Shown here piece by piece: positions 60,944-64,000 of a stretch of 64,000 bases of DNA. Numbering within the stretch: the stretch's first letter is position 1; each line of letters begins with the position of its first letter. The stretch spans positions 124,001 through 188,000 of the forward strand of contig NZ_LKHP01000003.1 in assembly GCF_001440545.1 (NCBI RefSeq). Reading direction: 5' to 3'. The notes under the pieces were generated by a model. The model made no database searches, had not been told where the DNA came from, and worked only from the letters and a program-made list of their open reading frames with translations. The stretch is from Caloramator mitchellensis (GTDB lineage Bacteria > Bacillota > Clostridia > Clostridiales > Caloramatoraceae). Both the position numbers and the translations under genes were made by a program.

Positions 60944-62854
60944 ATGGCTGAAAACAAAGGGCTTTCAGCAGGTGCATACGGTGGAATATCAGGCGATGAT
61001 TATGTTCCATATGTTCCTGTGAACAAAGCTATGCCAGAGATGACTGTTTTATCAATTTTAATCGGTATCATTTTTGCAATCGTATTTGGTGCAGCAAATA
61101 CTTACCTTGGATTAAAGGTTGGTATGACAATAGCTGCAGGTATTCCTGGTGCAATTCTTGCAACAGGTATTTTGAAGGGGATATTAAAAAGAAATAATAT
61201 TCTTGAAGCAAATATGATTCAAGCAATGGCTTCAATGGGTGAATCATTAGCAGGCGGTCTAATATTTACCATTCCAGCCGTAATTATTTTTGGAAGTGAA
61301 CTGACTATTGGAACAATTACTGTAGTTGCAATTCTTGGCGGACTTTTAGGTATTTTATTCGTTGTTCCTCTAAGAAGATATTTAATAGTTGAAGAACACG
61401 GAAAACTTATTTATCCTGAGGGAATGGCAGCAGCGGAAGTTTTGGTTTCATCAAGTGCTGGCGGAACAGGATTTAAAACTATGATGACGGGTGTTGCTGG
61501 CGGCGGAATATTTAAATTCTTATCAGAAGGATTACTACTTTGGAAGTATGAACCAGAATGGACAATTAAGCCTCTTCAAGGTGCTATATTTGGTGCTGAC
61601 GTTACAGCTGCATTAATAGGTGTTGGATACATCGTAGGAATTGAAATTGGTATGTATATGTTTGCAGGTGCACTTGTTGCTTGGCTTGGATTGATTCCAC
61701 TTATTAAGTATATAGGTGCTGGCCTTACAACTCCATTATTCCCAGCAGCAGTTACAATAGCTGAAATGGATGCTTGGTCAATTTGGAGCAAGTATATAAG
61801 ATACGTTGGTGCAGGTGCGGTTATAGCGGGTGGATTCATAAGCATTGCAAAGGCACTCCCAACAATCGCAAAGTCATTCAAGTCAGCTATGGCTGGAATA
61901 GGTGCAAAAGCAAGCCAAAAGAGAACAGATGTAGACGTTCCTATGACTTATGTTATAGCTGGTGCTATATTCGTATTCATAATGGCTTGGCTATTCCCAA
62001 TGACAAATGTTCCAGTTGCTGGTGCAGTGTTTATAATTATTTTTGCATTCTTCTTCTCTGTTGTATCAGCAAGACTTGTTGGTGTTATCGGAACATCAAA
62101 CAACCCAATTTCAGGTATGACTATTTCATCACTTTTATTTATAACAGGTATTTTAAAGATTACAGGATATGCTGACGATAAAGCTATGGTTGCAGCAATA
62201 ATTGCAGGCGGTATTGTTTGCGTTGCAATAGCAATAGCAGGTGGAACTGCACAGAGCTTAAAGACGACTCAAATTATCGGAGGAACTCCAAAAAATCTTG
62301 AAATAGGAATGTTCCTTGCAACTGCAGCTTCAGCAGCAGCTATTGGTTATGTTATTTTAATGCTTCATTCAGCTTATGGAATTGGTTCAAAGGATATTCC
62401 AGCTCCACAGGCTACAATGATGTCGATGGTTGTTAAGGGTATTATGACATCACAACTCCCATGGACACTTGTTCTTGCAGGTATTTCATTTGGGGTAATG
62501 TGCGAACTTATGGGCATTCCAATATTACCTTTCGCGCTTGGACTTTATCTTCCAATTCATTTAAGTGCAGGTGTTGTAATAGGTGGTATTGTTAGGTCTC
62601 TTGTTGACAAGAAGTTCAAGAACGACGAAAATACCCTCAAGGAAAAGACAGAAACTGGGGTATTGCTTGCGTCAGGTATGGTTGCTGGTGAATCCTTGGT
62701 AGGTATTCTACTTGCAGTGTTTGCAATGCTTGGAATAAATATAGGATTTGGAGCTAATATTATTCCAGCTATAACTGGAAGCCCATGGACTTCAGCAGTT
62801 ATGGGATTTGTTCTCTGCTACTGGATATATACTTATGTAGTTAAGAATAAGTAA
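60944..62854 (+). CDS. OPT-family oligopeptide transporter, paralogue
   Basis: 636 residues, ATG 60944 behind AAGGAGGGG. Same layout as the gene at 56991: FGAANTYLGLKVGMTIAAGIPGAILA, EEHGKLIYPEGMAAAEVLV, SARLVGVIGTSNNPISGMTIS and LPFALGLYLPIHLSAG. The two copies probably arose by duplication, with pqqD-like and pepV genes in between. The conserved half-repeats suggest the same import mechanism; differing loops may alter peptide preference. Confidence 0.92.
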   Translation: MAENKGLSAGAYGGISGDDYVPYVPVNKAMPEMTVLSILIGIIFAIVFGAANTYLGLKVGMTIAAGIPGAILATGILKGILKRNNILEANMIQAMASMGESLAGGLIFTIPAVIIFGSELTIGTITVVAILGGLLGILFVVPLRRYLIVEEHGKLIYPEGMAAAEVLVSSSAGGTGFKTMMTGVAGGGIFKFLSEGLLLWKYEPEWTIKPLQGAIFGADVTAALIGVGYIVGIEIGMYMFAGALVAWLGLIPLIKYIGAGLTTPLFPAAVTIAEMDAWSIWSKYIRYVGAGAVIAGGFISIAKALPTIAKSFKSAMAGIGAKASQKRTDVDVPMTYVIAGAIFVFIMAWLFPMTNVPVAGAVFIIIFAFFFSVVSARLVGVIGTSNNPISGMTISSLLFITGILKITGYADDKAMVAAIIAGGIVCVAIAIAGGTAQSLKTTQIIGGTPKNLEIGMFLATAASAAAIGYVILMLHSAYGIGSKDIPAPQATMMSMVVKGIMTSQLPWTLVLAGISFGVMCELMGIPILPFALGLYLPIHLSAGVVIGGIVRSLVDKKFKNDENTLKEKTETGVLLASGMVAGESLVGILLAVFAMLGINIGFGANIIPAITGSPWTSAVMGFVLCYWIYTYVVKNK

Positions 62855-62867
62855 AGATAGTCTTTAC

Positions 62868-62906
62868 AGCCCTAAATAAGCCTTAAAAGCTTTTTAGGGC
62901 TTTTTG
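62868..62906 (+). terminator. Intrinsic terminator after the second OPT gene
   Basis: AGCCCTAAA pairs with TTTAGGGCT, with a small inner AAGC/GCTT hairpin, then TTTTT. Confidence 0.9.
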
Positions 62907-62996
62907 TTCTACAAAATATTTTAATAATTTAAATATTTCGAAACAATCTAACAAATGATATAATATTATTGTAAACTAACTTAGGGGGGTAAAATG

Positions 62997-64000
62997 ATGA
63001 ACAAGGTTGTGATTGACGGACACCATTTGAGTATTGAAGATGTTGTTAATGTTGCAAGACACGGATATTTAGTCGAATTATCAGAAGATGCTAAGGCTAA
63101 AGTTGAAAAGGCCAGGGCACTTGTTGACAAGTTTGTTCAGGAAGAAAGAATAGAATACGGTATAACTACAGGGTTTGGCAAATTTGCTGAAGTAGTAATT
63201 TCTAAAGATGATGCTAAAAGGCTACAGAGAAATTTAATAGTATCTCATGCAACAGCAGTTGGAAATGAACTTGATGCAGAAATTGTAAGGGGAATTATGC
63301 TATTAAGAGCAAATGCTCTATCAAAGGGATATTCAGGTATTAGATTGTCAACTTTAAATACATTGATTGAAATGCTAAATAAAGGAGTAGTTCCTGTTGT
63401 ATATGAAAAGGGTTCATTAGGTGCCAGCGGTGATTTAGCACCACTTTCGCATATGGTGCTTGTAATGATAGGCGAAGGCGAAGCATACTATAACGGTGAA
63501 AGAATGAGCGGTGCTGAGGCGTTAAAAAGAGCCGGGATTGAGCCTGTGGAGCTTGTTGAAAAGGAAGGTTTGGCTCTAATTAATGGAACACAGGTTATGA
63601 CATCAATAGGAGCACTTGCATTGTATGATGCTATTAACCTTGCAAAGGCGTCTGATATAATAGCTGCTATGACAGTTGAAGCTTTAAGGGGCATTACTGA
63701 TGCATATTATCACAGGGTGCATGAAGTTAGGCCGCAGATAGGCCAGATGAAGTGTGCAAGAAATATGTTAAGATTATTAGAAGGAAGCAGCCTCACATCA
63801 AGACAGGGAGAGATAAGAGTTCAGGATGCCTATACATTAAGATGTATACCTCAGATACACGGTGCAAGCAAGGATGCCATTGAATACGTTAAAAAAGTTG
63901 TTGAAATAGAAATCAACTCGGCTACAGACAATCCACTGATATTTGAAGATGAAATGCGAGTAATATCGGGCGGCAACTTCCACGGTCAGCCTATGGCGCT
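62997..64000 (+). CDS. hutH: Histidine ammonia-lyase, 3' end outside the window
   Basis: 334 residues visible, running off the right edge; start at the second of two ATGs (62997), 7 nt after GGGGGG. YGITTGFGKFA near residue 55, and GSLGASGDLAPLSHM with the Ala143-Ser144-Gly145 triad that self-cyclises to the MIO cofactor. Further on, EINSATDNPL and the SGGNFHGQPMA segment of the active site are seen. It removes ammonia from histidine to give urocanate, the first step of histidine degradation. TATAAT at 62959-62964 may be its -10 box. Confidence 0.95.
   Translation, partial: MNKVVIDGHHLSIEDVVNVARHGYLVELSEDAKAKVEKARALVDKFVQEERIEYGITTGFGKFAEVVISKDDAKRLQRNLIVSHATAVGNELDAEIVRGIMLLRANALSKGYSGIRLSTLNTLIEMLNKGVVPVVYEKGSLGASGDLAPLSHMVLVMIGEGEAYYNGERMSGAEALKRAGIEPVELVEKEGLALINGTQVMTSIGALALYDAINLAKASDIIAAMTVEALRGITDAYYHRVHEVRPQIGQMKCARNMLRLLEGSSLTSRQGEIRVQDAYTLRCIPQIHGASKDAIEYVKKVVEIEINSATDNPLIFEDEMRVISGGNFHGQPMA

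Overview
The window is 64 kb from a low-GC Firmicute, most likely a member of the Clostridia. The evidence is AT-rich codon use, strong AGGAGG ribosome sites, frequent TTG/GTG starts, intrinsic terminators, SpoIID- and TagA-type genes, and lipoproteins with Gram-positive lipoboxes. Almost everything is on the + strand. No tRNA, rRNA or CRISPR array was seen.

Layout. (1) 1-7176: a four-gene anti-plasmid SMC system of the Wadjet (JetABCD) kind, with DUF2397, DUF2398, SMC-like and DUF2399 proteins; jetA is cut by the left edge. (2) 7177-9450: ribosomal protein L25/Ctc and a TPR protein, embedded in REP-like palindromes with the core GGGGACAGTTCATTTG. (3) 9564-16522: GalU, phosphoglucomutase, a secreted protein, a membrane-anchored protein and a SpoIID-like wall protein with two peptidoglycan-binding domains. 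(4) 16540-18465: a decayed island with two group II intron-like 3' ends, a two-gene minus-strand operon behind a perfect palindrome, and broken HNH nuclease and DNA methylase genes. (5) 18565-40292: a large surface polysaccharide locus. (6) 40523-47667: argG (frameshifted at its start), argH and a branched-chain amino-acid-type ABC transporter (livJHMGF). (7) 47695-53631: a TVP38 membrane protein divergent from ynjBCD-type ABC genes and a ydjY-like lipoprotein, mirroring the E. coli ydjXYZ-ynjABCD neighbourhood. (8) 53639-56586: AlaX editing protein and a second MurJ. (9) 56991-64000: two OPT peptide transporters flanking a PqqD-like protein and the dipeptidase PepV, then hutH, cut by the right edge.

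How the genes work together. The polysaccharide locus appears to hold two complete amino-sugar pathways. The first is WbpA/B/E/D plus a 2-epimerase, giving UDP-2,3-diacetamido-mannuronic acid. The second is a PglF-like 4,6-dehydratase plus PglE and PglD, giving UDP-diacetylbacillosamine, together with a small PglC-like phosphoglycosyl transferase that would start the chain on undecaprenyl phosphate. Glycosyltransferases, a WecG/TagA enzyme, a MurJ-type flippase, Wzy-like and ligase-like proteins and a deacetylase would finish, export and trim the polymer. A 45-bp repeat occurs eight times, always in or at the edge of this locus and often directly against a ribosome binding site.

The items most worth a second look are that 45-bp repeat family, a 104-nt potential structured RNA or MITE at 56662-56765, the frameshifted argG start, and the paired amino-sugar pathways.
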